From assembly GCF_009846885.1 (NCBI RefSeq), contig NZ_WUWM01000028.1, forward strand, positions 1 to 64,000: a stretch of 64,000 nt of DNA, in the 5' to 3' direction. This document shows, piece after piece, positions 38,114 to 46,762 of the stretch. The notes under the pieces were generated by a model. It was given only the letters and a program-made list of their open reading frames with translations, was not told where the DNA came from and ran no database searches. The translations under genes were made by a program, and so were the position numbers. Every line of letters starts with the position of its first letter. The stretch's first letter is position 1. The stretch is from Paenibacillus puerhi (GTDB lineage: Bacteria; Bacillota; Bacilli; Paenibacillales; NBRC-103111).

Positions 38114-38695
38114 CTAGTTTTTCAGAAACTGCTGAGTCACCAGGTAGTAACGGAGCTTGTTCAGGTCTTTCGGCGAGATCGAGTGAATTTCGGCGCCATA
38201 ACGGATCGTATTCTCCTGAATATGTGCGTAGCGGACCACTAGACGCGGATGGATCGTTTCCTCATCGCAGATGATCATCGTATCGTAGACATGATTCATT
38301 TTAACCGAGAAGTCGTTGACCTCAAACCCGAATCCGAGTCGGCTCACGGAGCAGTAGCGCACCGGCAGTATCTTGAAATCATCGTTGATCGTGCCGAACA
38401 TATTGAGCTTATAGCTGGAAAACGTTTTATCTTCATCCCGATACATATCGTAATTTTGATCGTTCTGTGCCTGGATTTTAAATACTTCAGAATCGGCCGG
38501 CACCAGAATCAGCTTCGTTCTCGATACCTGCAGCACTCTCATTTGCACGCGCTGCTGATAATTGAAGCAAACCACCGACTCCCCGCTTTCGAAATCAGAG
38601 GACTGGTCGAACGATACCTCCATCAAATCAGAGCCTTCGTAGGAAACCTGCCCGCGATATACCTTGCCTTTATGGAGAAGCTGCATATCCTTCAT
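38114..38695 (-). CDS. PilZ/YcgR-like domain protein
   Basis: A 193-residue soluble protein. The first half looks like a YcgR-type flagellar-brake beta domain, with alternating hydrophobic strands. The second half (about 105-190) has the PilZ pattern of strands and a closing helix (VRYCSVSRLGFGFEV, then RYGAEIHSISPKDLNKLRYYL). The c-di-GMP-binding RxxxR is not visible, and the [DN]xSxxG position reads CSVSRLG, so ligand binding is doubtful. It could be a degenerate receptor in the same signalling network as the HD-GYP and GGDEF-EAL proteins. The start at 38695 follows GGAGGTG; other ATGs nearby are possible. Confidence 0.6.
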   Translation of the reverse strand: MKDMQLLHKGKVYRGQVSYEGSDLMEVSFDQSSDFESGESVVCFNYQQRVQMRVLQVSRTKLILVPADSEVFKIQAQNDQNYDMYRDEDKTFSSYKLNMFGTINDDFKILPVRYCSVSRLGFGFEVNDFSVKMNHVYDTMIICDEETIHPRLVVRYAHIQENTIRYGAEIHSISPKDLNKLRYYLVTQQFLKN

Positions 38696-38876
38696 CTCCA
38701 TCACCTCCATCAACTTGATATCTCTACTATAGCTAGCAATCTTTCAGAAAGTTTCAGTAAATTATTAGGAGATTATTAGTGTTGTTAATCTTGTCGGCAG
38801 CTTTGCCTATTATTTACCCTCTACTGACAACTTTATGCTGCATTATTTTTTTTGCTCCGCCGCCCACCCCTTTTCC

Positions 38877-38917
38877 GCAAAAAAAAGAAACCGGTCGGAG
38901 GTCCTCCAGCCGGTTTC
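38877..38917 (-). terminator. Terminator of the FadR-type regulator gene
   Basis: GAAACCGG (38887-38894) pairs with CCGGTTTC (38910-38917) with an inner GGAG/CTCC stem, followed by seven Ts on the minus strand. Confidence 0.88.
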
Positions 38918-38930
38918 TATCTCAACTCCT

Positions 38931-39644
38931 TTATTTTTGCAGAAAAGTGACGAGGACACGCTCTACATGAAACAGATGCCGGCGCATTTCCTCTCTGGCC
39001 GCTTCGGGATTGCCGTCCCGTATCGCCTCGTACACCGCCTGATGCTCCTTCCAGAGCTGCTCGGATACCGCTCGGCTCCCGTACATCTGCAGCCGGCGCG
39101 TCTCGCGAATTGCGAGCTGCATATGCGATGAGATCGAATCGATCATACGCGCCAGAATATCGTTATGCGTCGCCTGAGCGAGCGTCAGGTGAAATTCAAT
39201 ATCGGACCGCTCCCCTTCTTCCTCATCGCCAAGGTGACGCTCCATACGCTCCAGGATCGCCTCGAACCGGCGAAGATCATGCTCCGTCCGTTTCTCTGCC
39301 GCTATCCCTGCATTGGCAATCTCCAGCGCCTGCCGGGCTTCGATCAGATCAAGGATCGTTTCGCGGCTCATCAGCAGCGAATTCCATTCAGGCAGGTCGA
39401 CATCCCCGGAATCAATCGTCCTTACATAGCTGCCCTCGCCCTGATGGATCTCTACCAGTCCCATCGCCTTCAGTGCGCTGAGCGCTTCACGCACGGTGGA
39501 GCGTCCGGCTTGAAACCGTTCGGATAATTCTTTGGTCGAAGGAAGCTTGTCCCCCGGCTTAAGCTGCCCGCTCGTTATCTGTTCCTTGATCTGATCCGCA
39601 ATCACCTCGTAAATTTTGCGGGTTGTAATTTTTTGAATGTCCAT
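38931..39644 (-). CDS. GntR family regulator, FadR subfamily
   Basis: The protein has 237 residues, with an N-terminal winged helix (about 8-75; LKPGDKLPSTKELSERFQAGRSTVREALSALKAMGLVEI) and an all-helical FCD ligand domain (about 95-230) with the metal-binding Asp/His pattern (IEFHLTLAQATHN and HQAVYEAI). Members regulate organic-acid or sugar-acid use; the ligand here is unknown because no metabolic operon is adjacent. The ribosome site is GGAGAG. A terminator separates it from the next gene. Confidence 0.9.
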   Translation of the reverse strand: MDIQKITTRKIYEVIADQIKEQITSGQLKPGDKLPSTKELSERFQAGRSTVREALSALKAMGLVEIHQGEGSYVRTIDSGDVDLPEWNSLLMSRETILDLIEARQALEIANAGIAAEKRTEHDLRRFEAILERMERHLGDEEEGERSDIEFHLTLAQATHNDILARMIDSISSHMQLAIRETRRLQMYGSRAVSEQLWKEHQAVYEAIRDGNPEAAREEMRRHLFHVERVLVTFLQK

Positions 39645-39710
39645 CCTAGCTCTCCTATCGTTAGAGCCGTTCCGTTCTTCAGCCCGCTACATCCTACGGA
39701 CTGTTGCGGT

Positions 39711-40670
39711 TCAGCCCTCGTTGTTCTTCTTTCTCTCCAGTCCGGCCACCCGGGCGTCAAGCCAGTCCTGCACATCCTGCATGACTTCATTCCGGTTGAC
39801 TTCATTCAGCATCTCATGCCTGCCGCCTTCATACAGCCTGTAGGTGACATCCTTCATCCCGAGCTTTCTATACAAGCGTACCAGGGCCAGAAATGACTTG
39901 CCGTTCGAGCCAAGCGGATCCCGGTCTCCGGCAAACAGGTATACGGGTTGATCCTTGGGAATTTTCCTCAGGTGGGCGGCCTTATAGTTGCCGAGCAGCG
40001 CTCTTAATGTATAAAACCATAACCCGTTTGTCGCCAGCCCGCCGCAAAATGGATCTTCCCGAAACCGGTCAACCTCCTCCTCGTCCCGGCTGAGCCAATC
40101 CACCATCGTCCGATTGGGGCGGAACGCCTTATTGTAGGCGCCCGTGGTCAGGCCGTTCAGGAGCTTGCTTCGGAAGTCGGCCCCTTCCACAAGCAGCAGC
40201 AAACCCGCCAGCAGCCAGCCCGCCGTATGTAAAGCCCTTTGAGGTCCCATCGTTCCTGATAGCAAGATCCCGTCGGCCTGACCCGGATAGCGATACATAT
40301 ACTGCATAGCGATAAAGGAGCCCAGACTGTGACCCAGCAGAAAGACAGGGGCATCCGGATACTCCGACCGAATTCGGACCGTCAGCATATGTACGGCCTC
40401 CGTCATCTTGTCAAAGCCATTTTTGCCGATAACGGTAACACGCTCGGGGAATTTGGCGGTTTTCCCATGGCCCCGATGATCATTGGCATAGACCGCATAG
40501 CCGGCTTTCGCCAGCTTGCCAGCCAGTCTGGCGTAACGCGCCCCCGTTTCGGCGAGTCCATGCGAGATCTGCAAGACGGCCTTAACCGGCAGACCGTCTT
40601 CCGGCAGCCAGCGGTATACATGAATACGGATGCCTTCCGGATCATCGTATGTGAAAGAATCGCTGCGCAT
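39711..40670 (-). CDS. Alpha/beta hydrolase, monoglyceride-lipase/lysophospholipase-like
   Basis: A 319-residue Hydrolase_4 (serine aminopeptidase S33) type protein. The nucleophile elbow GHSLGS is near residue 114, the oxyanion region ISHGLAE near 36, the acidic residue in AGDRDPLG near 265 and the catalytic histidine in GGRHEMLNE near 294. Such enzymes hydrolyse monoacylglycerols or lysophospholipids. No signal peptide is present, although a short hydrophobic stretch (WLLAGLLLLVEG) lies in the lid region. The start follows GGGAGG. It is transcribed alone, 67 bases downstream of the FadR-type gene end in genome order. Confidence 0.88.
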   Translation of the reverse strand: MRSDSFTYDDPEGIRIHVYRWLPEDGLPVKAVLQISHGLAETGARYARLAGKLAKAGYAVYANDHRGHGKTAKFPERVTVIGKNGFDKMTEAVHMLTVRIRSEYPDAPVFLLGHSLGSFIAMQYMYRYPGQADGILLSGTMGPQRALHTAGWLLAGLLLLVEGADFRSKLLNGLTTGAYNKAFRPNRTMVDWLSRDEEEVDRFREDPFCGGLATNGLWFYTLRALLGNYKAAHLRKIPKDQPVYLFAGDRDPLGSNGKSFLALVRLYRKLGMKDVTYRLYEGGRHEMLNEVNRNEVMQDVQDWLDARVAGLERKKNNEG

Positions 40671-40772
40671 GGCAGTCCTCCCGTCGGATATCTCGATGAC
40701 CTTATTATATCAGAAAAGCTCCAAGCGGTAGCAAGTGCAAGGAAGAACTGCGGCGTCTCCCCTTGTCCATCT

Positions 40773-40807
40773 ATCAAAAAATAACCAAGGGCCGCGCGAA
40801 CGGCCCT
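40773..40807 (-). terminator. Terminator of the yunC-like gene
   Basis: AGGGCCG (40788-40794) pairs with CGGCCCT (40801-40807); the minus strand continues with TTATTTTTT. Confidence 0.8.
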
Positions 40808-40846
40808 CCGATCGTGGTCAGCAGCGGCATTCCTTCAGGGCCTGGC

Positions 40847-41149
40847 TTAGAACATCAAGCCAACCGCATCGATGCCCCGCATACCGACGACAATACCCAG
40901 TCCCTCCGCCTCGTGCGTGACGGATTCCAGAGGCGCTTCCAGCAGCTCCTCGATCGTCCTTACGCCGGTTGCCCGCGCAGCGATAATCCCGCGATCCTTC
41001 AGCTTCGTATTCAGCAGAGCGACATCCAGCGCGCCGCACATGATATATCCTTTGTCCGTCGTGACGGCCAGCAGCGTCGTTTTGGGCAGCTTCACCTCAA
41101 TAGCCAGCGCCTTGCGTCCGCCCACATCGACCGGTTCCATACGCATCAT
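40847..41149 (-). CDS. yunC: YunC family protein (DUF1805)
   Basis: A 100-residue protein with the full DUF1805 pattern: VDVGGRKALAIEVKLPKTTLLAVTTDKGYIMCGALDV and GIIAARATGVRTIEELLEA. The family is small, soluble and of unknown function. It is encoded alone, away from the yunD-like gene at 8.8-10.2 kb, although yunC and yunD are neighbours in Bacillus subtilis. Two adjacent ATGs start the frame behind GAGGGGG. Confidence 0.9.
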   Translation of the reverse strand: MMRMEPVDVGGRKALAIEVKLPKTTLLAVTTDKGYIMCGALDVALLNTKLKDRGIIAARATGVRTIEELLEAPLESVTHEAEGLGIVVGMRGIDAVGLMF

Positions 41150-41344
41150 GATCCAGCTTCCCCCTCAAGACTCGGTATGCTTTCACTATATGAAACCGGC
41201 CGGCAGGAAGTGCACTTGCCCGCACCCAATTCCGGCACAGCTGCCCTCCTTCCCGGTTTCTCTCATTATTTTACATGCCTCTCTCCCCTACTTGTCGCGG
41301 CCAAATCATGGTATAGTAGTACTACCGAACTAGGGAGGTTCCTT

Positions 41345-41866
41345 ATGGAAAGTCAGAACAACAAAGTTAAGAAATTTTTATTCAAAGTCGACATTCTTAT
41401 CGAGGAAGAGACGAACGGGCGTGCCTTAGAATCGCTCCTACATGTGCTCAATTCAAATAAATTTGAGGACTACCAGATTAGGGAAGGCATTGAGCTGGGG
41501 AGGAAAATCGAGCAATCGTTGAAGGAAACGATCTTGCAAAGGCAGACGAAAGCTCCGGATTCCCGGGCCACGGCCAACAAGGAAGCAAAGCCGGCCGTCG
41601 AACCGGCCAAGGAATCCGCATCTGCCGGCAACTCGCTCCCGGCAAGCGATCAGCATCGTCAGATATGGGAGGAAATGAAACGTTTTCAGACGGACAATAC
41701 GTTAATTCGTCTTTATGTCATCAAGGCCATGGGCGTCAAGCTCAGCATGCCCTGTAGAATCATTAACATCGATCCGCCTAGCGGCAATCTGTCGGTCTAT
41801 CATGTCGATGAAAAGAAAGTTTACCTGCTGAAGATTAATGAAATCGACGATTACGAAATCCGGTGA
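41345..41866 (+). CDS. Uncharacterised protein with two folded ends and an Ala/Pro/Lys linker
   Basis: A 173-residue protein I do not recognise. Residues 1-62 are predicted helical (starting MESQNNKVKKFLFKVDIL). A flexible low-complexity stretch rich in Ala, Pro, Lys and Glu follows (about 63-100), and a C-terminal domain with beta strands (about 110-173; MPCRIINIDPPSGNLSVYHVDEKKVYLLKINEIDDYEI). The start at 41345 is behind GGGAGG, and a TATAGT -10-like box lies about 30 bases upstream. A terminator hairpin at 41900-41929 follows. It is a single gene. Confidence 0.75.
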   Translation: MESQNNKVKKFLFKVDILIEEETNGRALESLLHVLNSNKFEDYQIREGIELGRKIEQSLKETILQRQTKAPDSRATANKEAKPAVEPAKESASAGNSLPASDQHRQIWEEMKRFQTDNTLIRLYVIKAMGVKLSMPCRIINIDPPSGNLSVYHVDEKKVYLLKINEIDDYEIR

Positions 41867-41899
41867 CGCCTATAAGATATGCTCATAGCTGGATGACTC

Positions 41900-41929
41900 A
41901 CGGCAACCGTTGATCGGCTGCCGTTTTTC
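41900..41929 (+). terminator. Terminator of the 41345-41866 gene
   Basis: ACGGCA (41900-41905) pairs with TGCCGT (41919-41924), with an inner CCG/CGG; five Ts follow, at the very end of the convergent GGDEF-EAL gene. Confidence 0.8.
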
Positions 41930-43854
41930 TATGGCATGCGGCTTATCATCAGCTGCTGGACCTTCTGGACAGGCAGAGGCGGACTGAAATAGTACCCTTG
42001 GATTTCATCGCATTGGTTTCGGTGCAAAAATTGCAGCTGCTCCTCAGTCTCCACGCCCTCCGCAATCACCTTCAGACTCAGATGGCCAGTCATGGCAATA
42101 ATCGAAGCTACAATAGCCGCGTCGTTCGGATCGGTCATGATATCCCGGACGAAGGATTGGTCAATCTTCAGCTTGTCGATCGGAAATTTTTTCAGATAGG
42201 AAAGCGAGCTATAGCCCGTACCGAAGTCGTCGATGCTGATCTTTACTCCCAAACGCTTAAGCTCATGCATCTGCTCGATCGCATATTCCACATCCATCGT
42301 GCAGCTCTCCGTAATCTCAAGCTCCAATTGATTCGGATCGAGGCCCGTCACCTTGAGCACCTCAGCCACGCGCCCTGCCAGATTATGCTGAAGAAATTGC
42401 CTCGTCGACAAGTTGACCGAGACCGGCGGAGGGGCATAGCCCGCATCCTGCCACTCCTTGTTCTGACGGCAAGCCTCCCTCAGCACCCACTCGCCGATCG
42501 GGACAATCAAGCCGGATTCTTCGGCGAAAGGAATGAAATGTCCCGGCGAAACAAGCCCACGCTCCGGATGAGCCCAGCGTACCAGCGCTTCGAAGCCGAC
42601 TATTCGCCCTGACTCGATGTCCATCTGAGGCTGGTAATGCAAGAGCAATTCCTCCCTCAGCAGCGCCTGGCGCAGCTCCCGTTCAAGCGTAAGCTTCTCC
42701 AGAGATGCCGACTTCATCTGGCTGTTGAACAGCTGATAGTTATTGCGCCCTTTCTCTTTGGCGCGGGTTAGCGCCATGTCTGCGCACTTCATCAGCTCCT
42801 CGGCGCTGTTCTCCTCTTCCGTCATGAGAGCAATGCCGATGCTTGCCGTCACATGGAGCTGATATTGCCCGAGCGTAAAGGGCTCCTCCAGCACCCGGCT
42901 GAGCGAATTCGCCAAGTCGTGGACATGTTCTGCTCCCGCGCTCTCCGGCCATCCGGCGAAGAACAAAGCGAATTCATCCCCCTCCGTCCTTGCGAGGAAG
43001 TCATTCTCCGTCATGCAGCGGGTAAATCGCTCCGCCACTTGCAGAAGCAGCATATCTCCGTAATCATGTCCGAATCCGTCATTCACCATTTTAAATCGGT
43101 CGATATCCAGGAAAAATACGGCGAGGCGTCCCGCTCCGCCCGCGGCAAGAACGGCTTCCAGCTGTTGCAGGAACATTCTGCGGTTGGGGAGTCCCGTCAT
43201 ATCGTCATAATAAGCCATATGGCGGATTTGCTCTTCCGAACGCCTGGTTGAGGATATATCATTGCAGATCACGACGATGCCTTTGATAGCCGTCCCTTGC
43301 TTGATCGGTACGGCCGTGGTTTCCACATCGACGCGATAGCCGTTTTTATGCAGGATGGCCGATCTGAACGAGCGGGTCATTCCCTTCAGTGTTTCAGCGA
43401 ACACCGCCGTTGTCGACTTCAGACGGTCGGGTACCAGGTAGTCCCGCACCGGCCTCCCCCTTACTTCGTCTTCAGAATAGCCCAGCATTTGCGATGCGGC
43501 AGCATTCAGCTTTACAAGGTTGTTATCCGTGTCGAGGATGACAACGCCGCTCGGGTTGTGCTGGTATAACGCGCCCAGCAAGGAATGCGGGTCATGTATG
43601 GTTTCTACGGCCGAATCGATGCGGGAAGGCAGCGCTTCTTGAGGCTTGTGCGGCGCCCTCTGCCTTGCTACCCGTAATACGGCTCCTAGCCGCAAGGATG
43701 TCAGCAACGCGGCCCCGCAAAGCACAGACACAACGAACGGTGCCAGGAATAGGGACAGGAGCAAGCTGCTTCCCGTCAATACGGGCACTATCCAGCCATA
43801 TGGCGGACTTAATTGCCCCCTGTCCTCTCGACCTGAATCCTTTGTCCTAAACAT
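41929..43854 (-). CDS. PAS-GGDEF-EAL cyclic di-GMP protein
   Basis: A 641-residue protein with two N-terminal membrane segments (about 20-58), a PAS domain (about 95-205), a GGDEF domain (about 215-375) and an EAL domain (about 390-640). The GGDEF signature reads EGDEF, so cyclase activity is uncertain. The EAL domain keeps FEALVRW, the Asn of VNLSTRQF, EITES, DDFGTGYSSL, KIDQSFV and EGVET, so c-di-GMP hydrolysis is likely. It may be a phosphodiesterase regulated by its GGDEF and PAS parts. GGAGGACATCC precedes the start. Single gene. Confidence 0.92.
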   Translation of the reverse strand: MFRTKDSGREDRGQLSPPYGWIVPVLTGSSLLLSLFLAPFVVSVLCGAALLTSLRLGAVLRVARQRAPHKPQEALPSRIDSAVETIHDPHSLLGALYQHNPSGVVILDTDNNLVKLNAAASQMLGYSEDEVRGRPVRDYLVPDRLKSTTAVFAETLKGMTRSFRSAILHKNGYRVDVETTAVPIKQGTAIKGIVVICNDISSTRRSEEQIRHMAYYDDMTGLPNRRMFLQQLEAVLAAGGAGRLAVFFLDIDRFKMVNDGFGHDYGDMLLLQVAERFTRCMTENDFLARTEGDEFALFFAGWPESAGAEHVHDLANSLSRVLEEPFTLGQYQLHVTASIGIALMTEEENSAEELMKCADMALTRAKEKGRNNYQLFNSQMKSASLEKLTLERELRQALLREELLLHYQPQMDIESGRIVGFEALVRWAHPERGLVSPGHFIPFAEESGLIVPIGEWVLREACRQNKEWQDAGYAPPPVSVNLSTRQFLQHNLAGRVAEVLKVTGLDPNQLELEITESCTMDVEYAIEQMHELKRLGVKISIDDFGTGYSSLSYLKKFPIDKLKIDQSFVRDIMTDPNDAAIVASIIAMTGHLSLKVIAEGVETEEQLQFLHRNQCDEIQGYYFSPPLPVQKVQQLMISRMP

Positions 43855-43990
43855 GGATGTCCTCCTCTGAAAAAAGCGCCTTTTTACCCATGCTTACCGC
43901 CACCCCGTGGGGCTACGAGAACAAATTCTACGACACGCTCATCATTTCCTGCCAAACCAACGAAAAAGGGAAAAGTGTGTCGGAATACAC

Positions 43991-44018
43991 AAAAAAAATC
44001 GGCAGAATTGCCGATTTT
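43991..44018 (-). terminator. Terminator of the DUF423 gene
   Basis: AAAATCGGCA (43995-44004) pairs with TGCCGATTTT (44009-44018); eight Ts follow on the minus strand. Confidence 0.88.
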
Positions 44019-44052
44019 GTCGTTGGTCGCTTGGGGGAATATGGGATGAGCT

Positions 44053-44421
44053 CTACTTCCAAGCAGCTATCGCCAAACTCAGCCACCCGATCAAAAAAGC
44101 AACGCCTCCGATCGGCGTTATGGCCCCCAGCATTGTCATATCTAGCATGCTCAGCGCATACAAGCTGCCTGAAAATACGATGATCCCAATAACCATGGAC
44201 CACCCAGCCCAGGCTAGTGCCCGGCGTTGCCCCAGACCGATCGAAGCCAGCCCCACGCCTATAAGGCCTAGAGCATGCATCATCTGGTACTGTACGCCGG
44301 TTTGAAAGTTAGCCAGCCTAGCCGCGCTAAGAACGTCCTTCAAGGCATGGGCGCCAAAAGCTCCAAGCGCCACCGACAAGAAGCCGAGTATGCTTCCCCA
44401 CACTACAAAGGTTCGATTCAT
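44053..44421 (-). CDS. DUF423 family membrane protein
   Basis: A 122-residue protein with four membrane segments, matching the DUF423 (YwdK/YgdD) family: GAFGAHALK near residue 22, FQTGVQYQMMHALGL near 40 and the later FSGSLYAL and ITPIGGVAFLIGW motifs. The family has no established function. The ATG is preceded by GGAGGTG. It is a single gene closed by its own terminator. Confidence 0.93.
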   Translation of the reverse strand: MNRTFVVWGSILGFLSVALGAFGAHALKDVLSAARLANFQTGVQYQMMHALGLIGVGLASIGLGQRRALAWAGWSMVIGIIVFSGSLYALSMLDMTMLGAITPIGGVAFLIGWLSLAIAAWK

Positions 44422-44504
44422 TTAGTATTCACCTCCATCTTTCTTTTCTTCCCTTATCATAAGTCATCCTTCTAGGCTGTGCCAAATCAAGGCATGCTAT
44501 CACC

Positions 44505-44546
44505 TTAAAAAACCGGTCGTCCTCCCTTTGGGGATAACGACCGGTT
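44505..44546 (-). terminator. Terminator of the 44570-44869 gene
   Basis: AACCGGTCGT (44511-44520) pairs perfectly with ACGACCGGTT (44537-44546), with Ts following on the minus strand. Confidence 0.85.
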
Positions 44547-44569
44547 GTCTGCCTTCGGGCAAGCAAGCT

Positions 44570-44869
44570 TTAAGTCAAGCCGATGTCATGCTGTCCGACG
44601 ATTAGCGTAACGGGCTCTAGAAATGCCCGCAGCTTAGCCGGCTTTTGAATCAAATCGATCTCAATATCGACAACCTTATACCGCTGGTGCTTGCCTTCGC
44701 GCTTATCGAACACAACTTCGAATTGCTTGAGTCCTAATTGATAGGAAATAACGGAAGAACCGATGGCCATCGCAGGAATTTGGAACTCCCCGTGTTCGAA
44801 TAATACCTCCGTGATGATCTCCTCATTCATATCCACGATTTTTACCGTTTGACAAATTTTATAGTCCAT
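44570..44869 (-). CDS. Uncharacterised protein (99 residues)
   Basis: A small soluble, beta-rich protein (for example VIVDMNEEIITEV-type strands and FEVVFDKREGKHQRYKVVDIEIDL). I do not recognise the family. It has a very good ribosome site (GGGGAGGAA, 5 bases before ATG) and its own terminator, so it is almost certainly expressed. There are no cysteine pairs, membrane segments or signal peptide apart from a single Cys6. Confidence 0.75.
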   Translation of the reverse strand: MDYKICQTVKIVDMNEEIITEVLFEHGEFQIPAMAIGSSVISYQLGLKQFEVVFDKREGKHQRYKVVDIEIDLIQKPAKLRAFLEPVTLIVGQHDIGLT

Positions 44870-45116
44870 GGCTATTCCTCCCCGGTCGAACGCCTCGCCA
44901 TACGGCTCCAGACCTATTTTTCATTTTCTTATCTAGGACAGTACGACATTTTCTTCCAAAACTCCTGCTTGACGTCCTAGATTTATTGAAAATCGTTCGC
45001 ATGAACGAACAACGAGCTGACAAGGAGGATCTTAATCCGCTTCTCTTCCATATATTGAACCATATGAAGGTCTGCCACATACACTATAACCATCCACTGG
45101 CAGGAGATGAGCGCAT

Positions 45117-45323
45117 ATGAGCAAAAACAAGAAAGCCAAAAAAAACACCCCGGTCAGCTCGATCGACAAAAATCAGTTTAACATGAAGGTCGTGCTTTCA
45201 GACGTTTGCGCCCGATGCCGCAAATGCGATCGCGGTGTCCGATATCTGGAGAAGATGGCGGTTCCGGGAGCCGTCGGCAAAGGCGTGCCTTGCATACTGA
45301 CAAGAGGTAAAGCATACGTGTGA
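45117..45323 (+). CDS. Small cysteine-containing basic protein (68 residues)
   Basis: A 68-residue protein with a Lys-rich start (MSKNKKAKKN) and a CARCRKC cluster near residues 31-37 plus a single later Cys in VPCILTRG. The cysteines could bind zinc, but the set is short of a classical zinc finger. The start is behind GGAGATGAG. A 39-codon frame (45001-45120) ends in the overlapping ATGA, without its own ribosome site; I doubt it is a gene. The function is unknown. Confidence 0.65.
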   Translation: MSKNKKAKKNTPVSSIDKNQFNMKVVLSDVCARCRKCDRGVRYLEKMAVPGAVGKGVPCILTRGKAYV

Positions 45324-45360
45324 CTATACGCAGGAAACGACTCAGCTGCCGCCTCTTCTG

Positions 45361-46509
45361 TTAATCGGAGGTCCTTGCTGCCGTTTCCTGCAGCTCGAAT
45401 GTCAGCTTGAAAGAGGTTTTCCCCGGGGAAGAGGCGCACGTAATATCCCCCTTGTTTTTGCGCATAATCGTTCTGCAGATAGCCAGTCCCAGCCCGGTGC
45501 CTTCTACCTTGTCCGTAACAAAGGGCTCGAACAAGGTATCCATCATGTCTTGACGAATAACCGGCCCGTTATTGGAAATCTCAATGATATAGGCTCCCCC
45601 CTCGCTGAAGCCTTGGATGACCATTTGCTTTGGATTCTTGACTCGGCATAAAGCGTCCAGTCCATTGTTAATGACATTGGATATCACCTGTTGGACAGCC
45701 AGCTTCTGAATCCTCAGCTTGGCGGAATTCTCCACACTAACGGCCAGATGCACATTTTCACTGACAAACCGTGGCTCCAGCAGCGATATCACCGAATCCA
45801 GCAGCTGCTCGGCCGTCATGTCCACCGCGGCTTCCTCCGCTACCCGATTTTTGGAAAAGCTCAAGAAGCCGGTGATCTGCATGTTGATATTTTCAAATTC
45901 ACTTTCAACAATAGAGAGGTACTGAAGAGTTTTATCCCGCTTGTCCTCAGGCAGCTGCTTTCGGATCAGCTTCAGAAAACCGAGGATCGAGGTCAGCGGG
46001 TTACGTATTTCATGGGCCATGCTGGCAGCCATTTTGCTGATCAGGTCCAGCCTTTCGTCACGGAGCTGCGTGATCACTTCCTTGTGATTCTCCAATTGGC
46101 CCGTTGTACAAGCTACATATTCTTGAGCTATCATCAACGTGAATCCGTCAAGCCTGTCAAGCAGAGCCGATAGCAACGGCAAGCTCCAGCCGTTACCTGT
46201 TTCCCGCTGGTTTTCAAATGCACGAAGCAGCGAAATGCGCCAGAACATACTGCTCTTGAAAATATGATCAAGCGGAATACCGTTCTCAATCAGTTTCTGT
46301 GTCCAGAAGCTGACCAGGTGCCTGATGGGATGCTCAACTAATGGACTATGTATATCACACATATAATCGAAAAAAATGGCTGAACCGCCGTTAAATACTC
46401 CCCTCTGATAGAAAGATGGAAATTCATCCGTCATCATCTTGGTCCATTCGCCGATAATCTCGCTCCGGCACCTCTTCAGAAAATTGAGCCCCAACTCGTC
46501 GTCATTCAT
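45361..46509 (-). CDS. Cytosolic sensor histidine kinase (sporulation-kinase type)
   Basis: A 382-residue kinase without membrane segments. The N-terminal 160 residues form a helical sensing domain found in soluble Paenibacillus kinases. HisKA follows with MAHEIRNPLTSILGFLKLI (phospho-acceptor His near residue 172) and a HATPase with NVINNGLDAL, EISNNGPVI and GTGLGLAICRTIM. Its sequence style matches the kinases that phosphorylate Spo0F/Spo0A (KinA-E). No response regulator is adjacent, as usual for orphan sporulation kinases. The start at 46509 follows AGGTGG. It might be inhibited by Sda, inferred only. Confidence 0.88.
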   Translation of the reverse strand: MNDDELGLNFLKRCRSEIIGEWTKMMTDEFPSFYQRGVFNGGSAIFFDYMCDIHSPLVEHPIRHLVSFWTQKLIENGIPLDHIFKSSMFWRISLLRAFENQRETGNGWSLPLLSALLDRLDGFTLMIAQEYVACTTGQLENHKEVITQLRDERLDLISKMAASMAHEIRNPLTSILGFLKLIRKQLPEDKRDKTLQYLSIVESEFENINMQITGFLSFSKNRVAEEAAVDMTAEQLLDSVISLLEPRFVSENVHLAVSVENSAKLRIQKLAVQQVISNVINNGLDALCRVKNPKQMVIQGFSEGGAYIIEISNNGPVIRQDMMDTLFEPFVTDKVEGTGLGLAICRTIMRKNKGDITCASSPGKTSFKLTFELQETAARTSD

Positions 46510-46663
46510 GCCATGTTCCACCTTGATTGGAATAAAGTGATGGCTTACAAGTTCGACATCTGCGGCACGGATTCCTTCGAGACTAAAGACCTAAGGTGAA
46601 TACACGAGGGCTTGCGCGGTTTATCAACCGGCGTTTTTTCGCCAAACCACATGGCCACATATA

Positions 46664-46677
46664 CGAACATTTGTTCT
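46664..46677. promoter_or_regulatory. LexA (SOS) box-like operator upstream of the Rpn nuclease gene
   Basis: CGAACATTTGTTCT contains the full Bacillus LexA half-sites GAAC and GTTC with a 4-base spacer. It directly touches the -35 box of the promoter at 46677-46705, an ideal position for repression by LexA. Confidence 0.65.
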
Positions 46678-46705
46678 TTACATATCCTTCAAAAATGCCT
46701 ATACT
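46677..46705 (+). promoter_or_regulatory. Sigma-A promoter of the Rpn nuclease gene
   Basis: TTTACA (46677-46682), a 17-base spacer and TATACT (46700-46705) nearly match the consensus, 57 bases before the start codon. Confidence 0.7.
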
Positions 46706-46762
46706 TAGGAAAACCGACTAGCTCAGTCCCATTCCTATTTTTATCGAGAGGGCATGTGTGAG

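Noticed and set aside
44989-45012. GTTCG...CGAAC palindrome as a second LexA box
   Set aside because: The half-sites are in the wrong order (GTTC before GAAC) and the spacer is wrong for LexA.
45001-45120. A 39-codon frame whose TGA overlaps the start of the 45117 gene
   Set aside because: No ribosome site or recognisable sequence supports it; the ATGA overlap alone is not enough.
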